Source: Methanomicrobium mobile BP (GTDB lineage: Archaea; Halobacteriota; Methanomicrobia; Methanomicrobiales; Methanomicrobiaceae). From it: 64,000 bases of DNA. The position numbers and the translations under genes were made by a program. Shown piece by piece: positions 43,575-52,280 of this stretch. The stretch's first letter is position 1; each line of letters opens with the position of its first letter. Under the pieces are notes generated by a model. That model saw only the letters and a list, made by a program, of their open reading frames with translations. It had not been told where the DNA came from and did no database searches. Location: the NCBI RefSeq assembly GCF_000711215.1, contig NZ_JOMF01000007.1, positions 1 through 64,000 on the forward strand, read 5' to 3'.

Positions 43575-44903
43575 TCAGAACATGATGTAGAGCATTCCCA
43601 GACCGATTGCGACCGTCACAAACAGCACAAGCAGACCGATCTTGAGGAAGTCAAAGAAAGTTATCTTAATACCTTCGCGGTCGCTGATACCCAGAACAAC
43701 GACATTAGCGGACGCCGCTATGGCGGTACCGTTACCGCCGAGACATGCGCCCAGTGAGAGCGCCCACCAGAGCGGATAGATGTTGATTGTCGAGGATTCG
43801 GCACCGATATCCTGAATAAGCGGGATAAGCGCGGCGGTAAGCGGAATATTATCGACTATCGCCGACGCAATAGCCGAGAACCATGCGATGATGAACATCG
43901 CTTCGCCGGTCGTGTGCACGTAATTCAGAATGAAAAGCGAGATATCGGTAATGACTCCCGTATTGATAAGACCGCCGACGAGCACGAAGAGACCGCCGAA
44001 GAAGAACAGCGCAGTCCACTCAATCTTCTCGAATATCTTATCCGGCTGAACCCTCGACCATATAAGGATAAGACCCGCACCTATGAGCGCAACCTCCGCG
44101 GGCTCAAGCGTCATCGAGGAATCGATAAACGGCAGGATAACATGCAGATACTCTCCGATATTGCTGTGGATAAAGAAGAGACAGACCACGATAATTAATG
44201 TGGCAATCGCCTTATTGAAGAGTTTCCTGTCCTTGACGGCATTATTCTCGTCGAGCTGATCGATGGTCTTTTTGATGTTCGCCTGCTCGGAGGGCTCGAC
44301 CTTCATGATTTTGCCGTAGATCAAAATGAACATGATCAGAACTACGGCAAGGTCAACCGCGGCAATCGGCGCCATTGTAAACAGGAACTCGTTGAATGTG
44401 AGGTTAGCCGCGGATGCGATCATAATGTTTGGGGGATCGCCGATGAGTGTCGCCATGCCGCCGATGTTCGATGCCATAATCTCGGCGATAAGATAGGGAA
44501 CGGGATTTACCTTCATCACCTTTGCAATGTAAAGGAGCATGGGCGTAAGCAGAAGGACGGTCGTCACATTGTCAAGGAAAGCGCTGGTAACCGCGGTAAC
44601 GAGCGCGAAGAGTATCAGTACGCGAACGGGGCTTCCGTGCGCCGCTTTTGCCGTTCGTATGGCAAGATACTCGAAAAGACCGCTCTGACTTGCGACATTG
44701 ACGATAATCATCATGCCCATGAGGAGGAATATCGTGCCGAAATCGATATGCTCAAGCACGCTGTCCCACGGGACGATTCCTACAAAGACAAGCACTCCCG
44801 CGCCCGCCATCGCCGCAACGGAACGGTGTATTCTTTCGTCTATAATCAGTGCATAGGTTATCAGAAAGATACCCACCGCAATCATAGTCTCAATTGTAAT
44901 CAT
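43575..44903 (-). CDS. ArsB/NhaD-superfamily ion or anion permease
   Basis: The 442-residue membrane protein has about eleven helices and the two inverted-repeat signatures of this superfamily: AFLDNVTTVLLLTPML near residue 112 and IVDNIPLTAALIPLI near residue 366, with LIGDPPNIMIASAANL near residue 155. Members are sodium/proton antiporters, arsenite permeases or dicarboxylate transporters. The sequence cannot tell which applies here. The Usp genes on both sides suggest a stress- or energy-controlled transporter. Confidence 0.8.
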   Translation of the reverse strand: MITIETMIAVGIFLITYALIIDERIHRSVAAMAGAGVLVFVGIVPWDSVLEHIDFGTIFLLMGMMIIVNVASQSGLFEYLAIRTAKAAHGSPVRVLILFALVTAVTSAFLDNVTTVLLLTPMLLYIAKVMKVNPVPYLIAEIMASNIGGMATLIGDPPNIMIASAANLTFNEFLFTMAPIAAVDLAVVLIMFILIYGKIMKVEPSEQANIKKTIDQLDENNAVKDRKLFNKAIATLIIVVCLFFIHSNIGEYLHVILPFIDSSMTLEPAEVALIGAGLILIWSRVQPDKIFEKIEWTALFFFGGLFVLVGGLINTGVITDISLFILNYVHTTGEAMFIIAWFSAIASAIVDNIPLTAALIPLIQDIGAESSTINIYPLWWALSLGACLGGNGTAIAASANVVVLGISDREGIKITFFDFLKIGLLVLFVTVAIGLGMLYIMF

Positions 44904-44944
44904 CGGTTATGCCTCTAAATACCTCTAAAACCTGATATTATGAT

Positions 44945-45484
44945 TTAATAAATAAGAGCCGCCGTCTTCATATTGTGAACAAGTCTCTGAGACAGAGGGC
45001 TCATCTCGTTCCCGCGGCACCTGCCGCCGCCGTATGACTTCGAGACCGCGATAAGATCGTAATCCTTCGCGATATTTTCGACGGTCTGACTGATGTCGCC
45101 GGTAATCATTCTGGCGGCGGCTTTGAGATCTCTCTCGGAAAGTTCATGAGATATCTTATCAAGCAGTTCTCTGCCGTAACTCTCCCTGTTCTCGAGGAAA
45201 GAGTTCATGGCACATTCGCCCAGAGTATCCTTAATCTGCCCGGCAATATCGCTGTCCGTGACATATATCAGAGTAATCTCCGCTTTGTACAATTTCAGCA
45301 GAGAATACACCTCGTCGGGAACAGACCTGACAAAGTAATCGAGCGGGAAGAGGACGGTTCTTATCTCTCTGACCTCCTCGTCTTCGGCGATAAGAAAGTC
45401 GGCGTATTCCTTTTGAATACCCGCATAGCGATCTTCGCCGTAGCCCCTGTATTTCCTGTTCAGTAGTGAAGAAAGGTATCCCAT
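44945..45484 (-). CDS. Usp-like protein upstream of the permease
   Basis: The 179-residue product has a Usp-like core after about residue 38 (VREIRTVLFPLDYFVRSVPDEVYSLLKLYKAEITLIYVTD) and a C-terminal region YDLIAVSKSYGGGRCRGNEMSPLSQRLVHNMKTAALIY, parallel to the ATP-binding end of Usp proteins. The N-terminal 37 residues are extra. The ATG at 45484 is preferred over 45493 because AGGATGA spacing fits it better. It forms a trio with the permease and the second Usp gene, all on the minus strand. Confidence 0.6.
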   Translation of the reverse strand: MGYLSSLLNRKYRGYGEDRYAGIQKEYADFLIAEDEEVREIRTVLFPLDYFVRSVPDEVYSLLKLYKAEITLIYVTDSDIAGQIKDTLGECAMNSFLENRESYGRELLDKISHELSERDLKAAARMITGDISQTVENIAKDYDLIAVSKSYGGGRCRGNEMSPLSQRLVHNMKTAALIY

Positions 45485-45779
45485 TTTATTCATCCTGCGC
45501 TTGAATTTCGCTGTTTTCGGTCGTCATCATCCTTAATGCCTGCCTGTTACCGCGATTACCGCGGTTGCCTGCGGCAGTAATTTCCGTCAGCGGATAATAA
45601 TCTGCACAAATTACCTGAATAAATAATTGGTATTTGATTCCTTTAATTGTTCTTGAAGTCTTATTGAACCTCTTGAAGTTTTCTGAAGTTCTCATTAAGT
45701 TCCAATCTTCGAATCCGAAAAGGGAACAACTAAAAAATCTGCAAAAAAGTATTGATATCGGTTTACGATATCGTAGGTA

Positions 45780-45799
45780 TTATGCTTCTTTATGCTTCT
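45780..45799 (-). repeat. exact 10-nt tandem duplication across the FKBP stop codon
   Basis: On the minus strand AGAAGCATAA occurs twice in direct tandem; the TAA of the first is the stop codon of the FKBP gene (45790-45792 on plus). Confidence 0.9.
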
Positions 45800-46485
45800 A
45801 CAACAGGTGCAGTCTCTGCATCTTTTGCCGGCTTCTTGAAGGTCTCTTTCATCACAATCTCTTCGATGCCGTCGATTGTGTCGAAGATCTGGAATGTTGC
45901 CATGCCCTTACCCATCATCCAGCGCTGGTCGTAGGTGATTCCGGGCGGCAGCACGATTGTGAGGGTGCCGTTGTTAAGCTCCATCTCGAAGTCTTTTGCC
46001 ATAAAGAGCTTGAATACTGCCTTTGCCTGCTCGACCTTGTCCTCGACTACGCCCTCAATCGTGTATTTGTAGTTGAGTGCCTTTCCTGCAAGCATGTGGT
46101 TGAAATCGATGACTGCGCGCTTGCCGACGATGTTAACGACAACACCTGTGCGGCCGTCTGCCGAAACACGTGTTCCTACGGTCGGCTTCTCCTTGAACTC
46201 CTTTGTCGATACCGACTTGTAGAGTGAATTGTCGCGCGGACCGTATGCCTTGTCCTCGGGAATATCGATTGTGTATTCCTTACCGATCTCGTTTCCTTCG
46301 AGGGCTTCGTCGAGTCCGGGGATTACCTGTCCGGCGCCGATGCAGATTACGATAGGCTCGTATTTTTTGCCGTCGGCATGTGTTCCGTTCTCTTTTGCCA
46401 CTGCTTCGCTTGTGGTATCAAAGATGATACCGTCTGCCGATCCTGTATAGTTAAGCTTTATAAAGTCGCCTTTTTTAACAGCCAT
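45790..46485 (-). CDS. FKBP-type peptidyl-prolyl isomerase (SlyD-like, long archaeal form)
   Basis: It isomerises proline bonds and acts as a folding helper in the cytoplasm. The 231-residue product has the catalytic FKBP fold split by an insert-in-flap domain. The first half has KKGDFIKLNYTGSADG and GAGQVIPGLDEALEG near residue 50. The flap domain follows at about 82-137 with TVGTRVSADGRTGVVV and AVIDFNHMLAGKALNYKYTIEGVVE. A C-terminal extension of about 85 residues follows, as in long archaeal FKBPs. No His-rich metal-binding tail is present. Confidence 0.9.
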   Translation of the reverse strand: MAVKKGDFIKLNYTGSADGIIFDTTSEAVAKENGTHADGKKYEPIVICIGAGQVIPGLDEALEGNEIGKEYTIDIPEDKAYGPRDNSLYKSVSTKEFKEKPTVGTRVSADGRTGVVVNIVGKRAVIDFNHMLAGKALNYKYTIEGVVEDKVEQAKAVFKLFMAKDFEMELNNGTLTIVLPPGITYDQRWMMGKGMATFQIFDTIDGIEEIVMKETFKKPAKDAETAPVVEA

Positions 46486-46558
46486 TAATTACACCTGTCT
46501 ATATTACTTGGTTAAATCTACCTATATATGTGATCTTTCTTAACGGGCAGGAAGGTAT

Positions 46559-46673
46559 TGAGGTAAGATGCGGGTGAACGGATATGCCCTATTGTGTTAA
46601 GATCAGGTGACCGGATATATCGGGATTGAGTTATGAATTGAGGCAGAGGTAAGATGAAGGTGAACGGATATGC
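46559..46673 (+). repeat. repeated start-region sequence upstream of the CYTH gene
   Basis: AGGTAAGATG followed by GGTGAACGGATATGC occurs at 46561-46585 and, nearly identical, at 46648-46672. A degenerate copy (TTAAGATCAGGTGACCGGAT) lies at about 46598-46617. The third copy includes the ATG of the gene. Confidence 0.75.
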
Positions 46674-47218
46674 TTGAGATTGAGGCAAAGATAAAGATTG
46701 ATTCGACAGAAGAAGTCGAAAAGCGGCTTAAAAGTGCGGGCGCCGTCTTTCTGGGCACGCAGAAACAGAACGATTCGTACTATAATGCGCCGCACCGTGA
46801 CTTCGCCGTGACCGACGAGGCACTGCGCATACGTGTGACCGGCGACAAAACCGAACTGACCTACAAGGGCGCAAAAATCAGGGACGGCAGCGCAAAGACG
46901 GATGCAAAAGCGCGTGAGGAGTTCAACATCGGCATCGAATCGGCGGAGACCATGGAATCGATTCTCTTAAGGCTCGGATTTCGGAAGAGCAGTGCCGTGT
47001 TCAAGACGCGGAGCGAGTATTCTTTTGCGGGCACGACGGTTGCCCTTGACGAAGTCGCGGGTCTTGGCAGTTTCGTCGAGATAGAGGTCATAAGCGAGGA
47101 TAAAGACAGCGCACTTCGGACAATCGCGGACGTAAAGAAAAGGCTTGAGATCGCCGGCGAACATATTCAGGTATCGTACCTTGAGATGATCCTTGAAAAA
47201 GAATCATTAAAAAAATAA
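46670..47218 (+). CDS. CYTH-domain protein (class IV adenylate cyclase/thiamine triphosphatase fold)
   Basis: The 182-residue product starts LEIEAKIK, the ExExK signature at residues 3-7 that binds triphosphate in this superfamily. The tunnel-lining acidic/basic residues follow: ALRIRVTGDKTELTYKG near residue 44, REEFNIGIE and VALDEVAGLGSFVEIEV near residue 125. Archaeal members may be adenylate cyclase CyaB-like or tripolyphosphatases; this cannot be decided from sequence. The ATG lies in the last copy of a repeat, and the Shine-Dalgarno sequence AGGTGAA stands just before it. Confidence 0.85.
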   Translation: MLEIEAKIKIDSTEEVEKRLKSAGAVFLGTQKQNDSYYNAPHRDFAVTDEALRIRVTGDKTELTYKGAKIRDGSAKTDAKAREEFNIGIESAETMESILLRLGFRKSSAVFKTRSEYSFAGTTVALDEVAGLGSFVEIEVISEDKDSALRTIADVKKRLEIAGEHIQVSYLEMILEKESLKK

Positions 47219-47242
47219 GGATTTTGAGTTAATTAAATTCAA

Positions 47243-47280
47243 ACTTTTAAAATCAGACTTTTAAAATCAGACTTTCAGGA
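47243..47280 (-). repeat. 14-nt tandem duplication across the phosphoesterase stop codon
   Basis: ACTTTTAAAATCAG is repeated exactly at 47243-47256 and 47257-47270 on the plus strand, with a partial third copy at 47271-47280. The stop codon of the minus-strand gene (47267-47269) lies in the second copy. Confidence 0.9.
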
Positions 47281-47911
47281 GTTCCACTTCGATATCTTTG
47301 TATTCGTCGCCGAGTGTGATAAGGGCGCAACAGCCCTGCGAAGCGGGACCCGGATTGACTACTTTTGTGCCGTCAACCTCGATTGACCCGATTGCCTCGT
47401 GTATATGACCGCAGCAGACAAGCGAGTATTTCTTCATATGCTCGCGCAGTGTCGTGCTTCCCACATGCACGTTATCGCCGATGACATCCAGCGTCTCGAA
47501 AGGCGGCGCATGACAGAGGAGTATATTGTGAACATTTTGGGTTGCATGTGCTTCCGCGGCGGAAAGAACCTTCTCAATCTCTTCTTCTTTAAGTTCGAAC
47601 GGTGTTTTGAACGGCGTCGGATTCGATCCGCCCACACCCGTAATCGTGACATTGCCGATGGTCATGGACGCACCGTGAAGGCATATCGCATCCGAATCTT
47701 CGAGCGTATCCACTATCTCTTTCGGATCGCAGTTGCCCGGGATTGCAAAGCAGGGGACATTAAACTCTTCAAGGAATTCTTTAACGGGTTCGCAGGGTCC
47801 CATATCCGTGAGATCGCCGGCAATAAACGCCAGATCGGGTTCCAGTTCAAGGAAGGATCCCAGTTTGCCGTACTGACCGTGAAGATCAGTGAGAAGCAGA
47901 ATTTTCATCAT
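47267..47911 (-). CDS. calcineurin-like metallophosphoesterase
   Basis: The 214-residue protein has the metal-ligand motifs of the family: DLHG near residue 8, GDLTDMG near residue 32, GNCD near residue 59, CHAPP near residue 136 and CGHIHE near residue 168. It is the small archaeal type, similar to YfcE/MJ0936-like phosphodiesterases, and acts on an unknown phosphoester in the cytoplasm. The start overlaps the upstream radical SAM gene by 26 nt, so they are co-transcribed. An alternative ATG at 47908 loses only one residue. Confidence 0.85.
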   Translation of the reverse strand: MMKILLLTDLHGQYGKLGSFLELEPDLAFIAGDLTDMGPCEPVKEFLEEFNVPCFAIPGNCDPKEIVDTLEDSDAICLHGASMTIGNVTITGVGGSNPTPFKTPFELKEEEIEKVLSAAEAHATQNVHNILLCHAPPFETLDVIGDNVHVGSTTLREHMKKYSLVCCGHIHEAIGSIEVDGTKVVNPGPASQGCCALITLGDEYKDIEVELLKV

Positions 47912-49103
47912 TATCTATTTGATTGTGCTTGTTTCGTAAAAATCTTAACTCAGCATCCACCCACGCGCCCGTAACGCGCCCCGACAGCGCGAGTTTTCCG
48001 AGCGTCTTCCTGACTTCGGGTATCAGTTCCGCGGGTTTTGTCAGATAGAGTTCCGTTCCCGCGAGCGGCAGGAAATAATGTGCGTGCACCTTGCCGAACC
48101 GTGACAGCCATTTTATCTGCTCTACGGTCTGCATCTGTTCATCCGCGGTCTCCCCGGGAAGTCCCAGGATATAGTCGACGACGGGTGTCATCCCGTTGTC
48201 GCGGCAGAGCTCCGCGGCATTGATCACGTCTCCGGTCGTGTGCCCGCGGTGTATCCGCTTTAAGACATTGTCGCTTCCCGATTGGGCGCCGAAGTGAATC
48301 TTCGTATTCGAGCAGTAGGTCTTAATCAGATCGACCGCCTCCTGCGTTATGAACTCGGGGCGGCACTCGCTCGGGAAAGTGCCTAGGTAGAGGTTCTTTG
48401 AGCTGTCGAATGCCGTGAGAAGTTTTTCGAGTTTGTCGTAAGCCGGCATTACCCCGTTGGAGCCGTACGAGAGAGCATTAGGCGTCAGAAACCGCAGATC
48501 GTTATAGGCTTTGGAGGCTCTGACAAGCGAATCTATGGAACGGTGGCGCATTCTGCCGCCGAACAGCCGCGGAGTCTGGCAGTATGCGCAGCGGAACGGG
48601 CAGCCGCGCGAGAGTTCCATATATCCCTTAAACTTTGTAAACGGCTCGAAAGCGTCCAGATAAACGCAGGTATCGCATTCTTTGTAGCCGTATCTTGTGG
48701 CAACGCCTTTCGGAGTATTCTCGGGGTCGAGTATAACCGCTTTGCCGTCTGTCTTCTCAAACGGCGACAGACCGCGGCTCTTCCTCTCGATACTCTGCTT
48801 CTCGATTGCCTTCAGGAGCCGCGGCAGGGTGAACTCGCCTTCGCCGACTATGGCATAATCCGCGTATTCGAGGACTTCATTGTAGAGTGCCGAAGGGTGA
48901 GGTCCGCCGACAACCGTGATGCAGTCGGCATTCTTTATCTCGTCGATATACTGCGGCGCGTTTATGGAATTGAGGCTGTAAAGAGTAACATCCGCCTCGG
49001 GTTCGTCGACCGGCTCAAGTATGATGCCGTTCTTTTCGCACGCGGCATATAGCGCCGCGAATGAATTTCGTGAGGCAGTGATATAGCGCCAGTTGACCTG
49101 CAT
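47886..49103 (-). CDS. B12-binding/radical SAM domain protein of the MJ1487 type
   Basis: The 405-residue protein has an N-terminal Rossmann-like domain like cobalamin-binding domains (YIDEIKNADCITVVGGPHPSA near residue 53; YADYAIVGEGEF near residue 80). A radical SAM barrel follows with CPFRCAYC near residue 170, the CxxxCxxC iron-sulfur motif. A C-terminal part contains YILGLPGET, typical of MiaB/HemN-like radical SAM proteins. The reaction and substrate of this archaeal family are unknown. It overlaps the phosphoesterase gene. The 3' end encodes a charged tail. Confidence 0.8.
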   Translation of the reverse strand: MQVNWRYITASRNSFAALYAACEKNGIILEPVDEPEADVTLYSLNSINAPQYIDEIKNADCITVVGGPHPSALYNEVLEYADYAIVGEGEFTLPRLLKAIEKQSIERKSRGLSPFEKTDGKAVILDPENTPKGVATRYGYKECDTCVYLDAFEPFTKFKGYMELSRGCPFRCAYCQTPRLFGGRMRHRSIDSLVRASKAYNDLRFLTPNALSYGSNGVMPAYDKLEKLLTAFDSSKNLYLGTFPSECRPEFITQEAVDLIKTYCSNTKIHFGAQSGSDNVLKRIHRGHTTGDVINAAELCRDNGMTPVVDYILGLPGETADEQMQTVEQIKWLSRFGKVHAHYFLPLAGTELYLTKPAELIPEVRKTLGKLALSGRVTGAWVDAELRFLRNKHNQIDNDENSASH

Positions 49104-49178
49104 TGTTTTTAAATCCGATTTGAAGAATTATTTTTTTATCGGTGCTTCCGTGTTTTCAGAGACTCAAGGATATAAAAT

Positions 49179-49202
49179 TAGGGAATAAATCAAGGAATAA
49201 TC
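49179..49202 (-). repeat. 12-nt tandem duplication giving two in-frame stops
   Basis: On the minus strand ATTATTCCTTGA is followed by TTTATTCCCTAA, 9 of 12 bases alike. The duplicate keeps reading frame, so a TAA backs up the TGA stop three codons on. Confidence 0.7.
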
Positions 49203-50422
49203 TCGCAGCCGTTGTATTTGACGTGATCGAACTGCCCGACCGTTATTTTTCCGTCGGCAATAAGGCGTTTTACACGCGGCAACTGAACTTCCATCGCGGT
49301 CTTGAGATTTTTGACGGACTCATATACAAGTCTGCGCCCTTCCTTTGACCACGGCATAGTGATGTTCGAATAGAGGCATCTGCCGCCGCAGAAATCGCGG
49401 ATATCGCATTCGTTGCATTCGCCGCCGATATCTATCTTCCGCAGGTTCTTTGGGTCTGAAGTCGCAATATCGCCGCAGTAGTAATCCTTCATCCCCGCCA
49501 TGCACGGGCAGGGTGCTATATGTCCGTCCTGGACGATACTGTAGTTCTCAAACCCGCTGCCGCAGCGCAGAGGAGAATGGGTGCGCCCGAGAAGCATGTC
49601 CTGCATGGTATCGATAAAGGGATACCACATCATGACAATGCCGTCGGACTCCATCCTGTCTACCCAGTATTTCGCCAGACGGCGAATGCCGGGGTTGTAG
49701 TTCTCCGTAACCCATCTGACATAATCGGGTCTGAGTTCGAAATCTTCCCAGAAATTAGAGTCCATCTGCCAGTGTATTGCGCCGAAGGAAAAGTCGTCGT
49801 TCTCCGAGAGGTATCTGACCGATTCGTATATGTCGCAGACCTCGGAGACCGTCATTCTGGCTATAAGTTCGCCGCGGTATCCGTTTTTGACCGCGTTTTT
49901 CAGGTTTGCGATGACCTTGTCGTAGACGCCTTCGCCGCGGTTGGCATCCGTCGTCTTCCTGTCGCCGTCTATCGAGGCAAAAATCGATTTGAATCTGTTT
50001 ACATACCGGGGTTCGAGGCGATCAAGAAGCACGGCATTTGTCTGGATGATGTACTCTTTTACCGGCGCATTGTCCATGATCTTCCGGATAAGGTCGTCGC
50101 GTATGAGGGGCTCGCCGCCGTAGAAGGTAAGAATGGCATCCTCATCCTGTCTCAGAAAGTTATAGAGCGTCTCCAGCGGCGGCTCAAAATCGCAGGGCAG
50201 GTTCTCGTCTATGTTAACGGTGTTAACAGTGCAGGATTCGCAATCCGGATCAGACTCCGGATCACATTTTGAGTCGGATTTCAAATCACATCCCGAATCT
50301 GATTCCGATTCCGCTCTGCACACGTATTCGTGATCAATGCAGGAATCTATCGTGAATATCTTTCCGCGGCAGTATTCGCAGCAGAGATTGCATTCATCGG
50401 TTAAAAGAATAAAATAGTGCAA
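49190..50422 (-). CDS. radical SAM protein of the AF0577 type with SPASM-like cysteine cluster
   Basis: The 410-residue product starts MHYFILLTDECNLCCEYC, where the three cysteines of CxxxCxxC bind the reactive iron-sulfur cluster. The barrel follows with FYGGEPLIRDD near residue 103. The C-terminal part has further cysteines (CGSGFENYSIVQDGHIAPCPC and CNECDIRDFCGGRC), as in SPASM/Twitch domains that modify peptides. AF0577-family members are only predicted peptide-modifying enzymes. Unusually, an acidic Cys-rich insert (about 38-66, ESDSGCDLKSDSKCDPESD) separates the first motif from the barrel. No precursor peptide gene is seen next to it. Confidence 0.8.
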   Translation of the reverse strand: MHYFILLTDECNLCCEYCRGKIFTIDSCIDHEYVCRAESESDSGCDLKSDSKCDPESDPDCESCTVNTVNIDENLPCDFEPPLETLYNFLRQDEDAILTFYGGEPLIRDDLIRKIMDNAPVKEYIIQTNAVLLDRLEPRYVNRFKSIFASIDGDRKTTDANRGEGVYDKVIANLKNAVKNGYRGELIARMTVSEVCDIYESVRYLSENDDFSFGAIHWQMDSNFWEDFELRPDYVRWVTENYNPGIRRLAKYWVDRMESDGIVMMWYPFIDTMQDMLLGRTHSPLRCGSGFENYSIVQDGHIAPCPCMAGMKDYYCGDIATSDPKNLRKIDIGGECNECDIRDFCGGRCLYSNITMPWSKEGRRLVYESVKNLKTAMEVQLPRVKRLIADGKITVGQFDHVKYNGCEIIP

Positions 50423-50464
50423 TTCGAGTCTTCTCCAAAAAAATGAATGATTATGTCGGCGGGT

Positions 50465-50866
50465 TTATTCGACCGTGACCGTGCCCGAGTCGGCATCGAC
50501 CGTTACAACGGTGCCGTCGGCAACATCGTCAAGGCTCTGACTCAGTGAATCCACCAGAGGAATATCCCCGATAATGGCTCCCGTGGCAATGATGGTCTCG
50601 GCGGTATCGTTTATGATGGCACTCGGCGCCGCATTGTTGCGCCTTAAGGCATACATGATATACGATCCGACAGTCGAGCCTTTACCGTAAGGGAATGCAA
50701 GGACTTTTCCGGCGATGCATTGGTTCTCAAGCGGATGACCCTTCTCTATGACCACTCCCGTGTCGGGATTCACTCCCGATAAAAAGGATATAGGTTCGCG
50801 GCTTTTCAAAAGCGCACCCGTTCCTGCGCCCTTTGAGATACCTCTGCCCTGAATTGTAAAAGACAT
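50465..50866 (-). CDS. phosphomevalonate dehydratase small subunit (DUF126/AcnX-type)
   Basis: The small subunit forms the swivelling domain of the archaeal phosphomevalonate dehydratase, an aconitase X-family enzyme of the modified mevalonate pathway for isoprenoid lipids. The 133-residue product has QGRGISKGAGTGALLKSREPISFLSGVNPDTG near the N-terminus, with the GKGSTVGSYIMYALRRNNAAP segment near residue 61 that is diagnostic for DUF126. The large subunit (DUF521) is not adjacent. It is divergent from PAN1. Confidence 0.88.
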   Translation of the reverse strand: MSFTIQGRGISKGAGTGALLKSREPISFLSGVNPDTGVVIEKGHPLENQCIAGKVLAFPYGKGSTVGSYIMYALRRNNAAPSAIINDTAETIIATGAIIGDIPLVDSLSQSLDDVADGTVVTVDADSGTVTVE

Positions 50867-50902
50867 ACCTAATAAATGTGTAAGATTAGATAATAAAGTA
50901 AC

Positions 50903-52153
50903 ATGGATGAGATCATATACGATAGTTCGGAAGAGATTCCAAACAGCCCCCCGCCCGTGAATCCCGCGGGCAATCCCAACTTAAAAAACGATCCCCGCAT
51001 TGAAGAGATCTTCTCGCAGGTCGAGCAGCTCAGCGTTAAGATAGACAATCTCAACCGTGAAAACATTCGACTCAACGGGGAAAAGATGCAGCTGGAATCC
51101 GAGGTTGCGCAGTTGCGCAGGGAGAACGCCCAGCTCAAGCGCCCGCCCCTTTTTGTAGCGGCAATAATCGATATTCTCCCCAACGGAGAGGTCTATCTGC
51201 GCCAGCAGGGCAACAATCAGGAATATATCACGCTGCCGTCGGACATGGTTGCAGGCACGCTGAAACCCGGCATGAAGGTCGCAGTAAACAATGCGCTCTC
51301 AATCGTAAAGACCGTGGACAATACCTTTGATACCCGCGTGCGCGTCATGGAGCTTGAGGAGTCGCCGAATGTCACGTTCACTCAGATCGGCGGTCTTAAA
51401 GACGAGATTGAGGAGGTGCGCGAGGCTGTGGAGTATCCGCTCACAAGACCGGAGGTCTTTGCAAAGATAGGTGTCGAACCGCCTAAGGGCATCCTGCTCT
51501 ACGGACCCCCGGGCACGGGAAAGACCCTTATAGCTAAGGCGGTCGCAAATCAGGCAAAAGCGACGTTCATAAGGATGTCGGGCAGCGAACTGGTTCACAA
51601 GTTCATAGGCGAAGGCGCCCAGATGGTAAGGGAACTCTTCGACCTTGCACGCGAGAAGAGTCCATCGATTGTCTTCATCGACGAAATCGACGCCGTGGGA
51701 AGCATGAGGACATCGGACGGCACATCCGGCTCCGCCGAGGTTCAGCGCACGCTCATGCAGCTTCTTGCCGAGATGGACGGCTTCGACAACCGCGGCAATG
51801 TAAGGATAATGGCGGCAACAAACCGCGTCGACATGCTTGATCATGCCCTCCTGCGCCCCGGCAGATTCGACAGAATTCTGGAGATTCCGCTCCCCGACGC
51901 CGACTCGCGCCGCGAGATCCTGAAGATTCACTCGGGCAAGCTCTCTCTTGCCGCGGATCTCGACATGGAGACCGTTCTCGGGATGACCAAAGGCTGCACG
52001 GGTGCGGAGATACAGGCAATCTGCCGCGAGGCGGGTATGTTTGCCGTCCGCAAGAGCGCCGAGAGCGTGGAAATGTCCGATTTCCTTGACGCCGTCGCAA
52101 AAGTCAAGAAAGAAGGCAAGACCGTAAAGTCCGAAGACATAATGTATTACTGA
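50903..52153 (+). CDS. pan: proteasome-activating nucleotidase PAN (copy 1)
   Basis: PAN unfolds proteins and feeds them to the 20S proteasome. The 416 residues comprise an N-terminal coiled coil (about 33-80), an OB domain (about 85-150) and an AAA+ ATPase with Walker A GPPGTGKT (Lys207), Walker B FIDEIDA (Glu261) and RPGRFDRI. The C-terminus is MYY, which fits the hydrophobic-Tyr-any docking motif for the proteasome ring. It is divergent from the DUF126 gene. A second PAN gene lies 0.8 kb downstream in convergent orientation. Confidence 0.95.
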   Translation: MDEIIYDSSEEIPNSPPPVNPAGNPNLKNDPRIEEIFSQVEQLSVKIDNLNRENIRLNGEKMQLESEVAQLRRENAQLKRPPLFVAAIIDILPNGEVYLRQQGNNQEYITLPSDMVAGTLKPGMKVAVNNALSIVKTVDNTFDTRVRVMELEESPNVTFTQIGGLKDEIEEVREAVEYPLTRPEVFAKIGVEPPKGILLYGPPGTGKTLIAKAVANQAKATFIRMSGSELVHKFIGEGAQMVRELFDLAREKSPSIVFIDEIDAVGSMRTSDGTSGSAEVQRTLMQLLAEMDGFDNRGNVRIMAATNRVDMLDHALLRPGRFDRILEIPLPDADSRREILKIHSGKLSLAADLDMETVLGMTKGCTGAEIQAICREAGMFAVRKSAESVEMSDFLDAVAKVKKEGKTVKSEDIMYY

Positions 52154-52169
52154 TATCCCGCGGCTGAGA

Positions 52170-52234
52170 TCCCGAGGGTATCGTCGGGAACGTGCCTGCA
52201 GGAAAATCTCATCCGAAAACTTATTTTTTCCTGC
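52170..52234 (+). terminator. two hairpins after PAN1
   Basis: TCCCGA/TCGGGA (52170-52175, 52184-52189) form one stem. GCAGGAAAA (52198-52206) pairs with TTTTCCTGC (52226-52234) as a 9-bp stem containing a T-run. These probably end PAN1 transcription. Confidence 0.55.
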
Positions 52235-52280
52235 GGAATATATTCTTTAATCGTAAAATCACCCGTATTCTTTCAGGATC

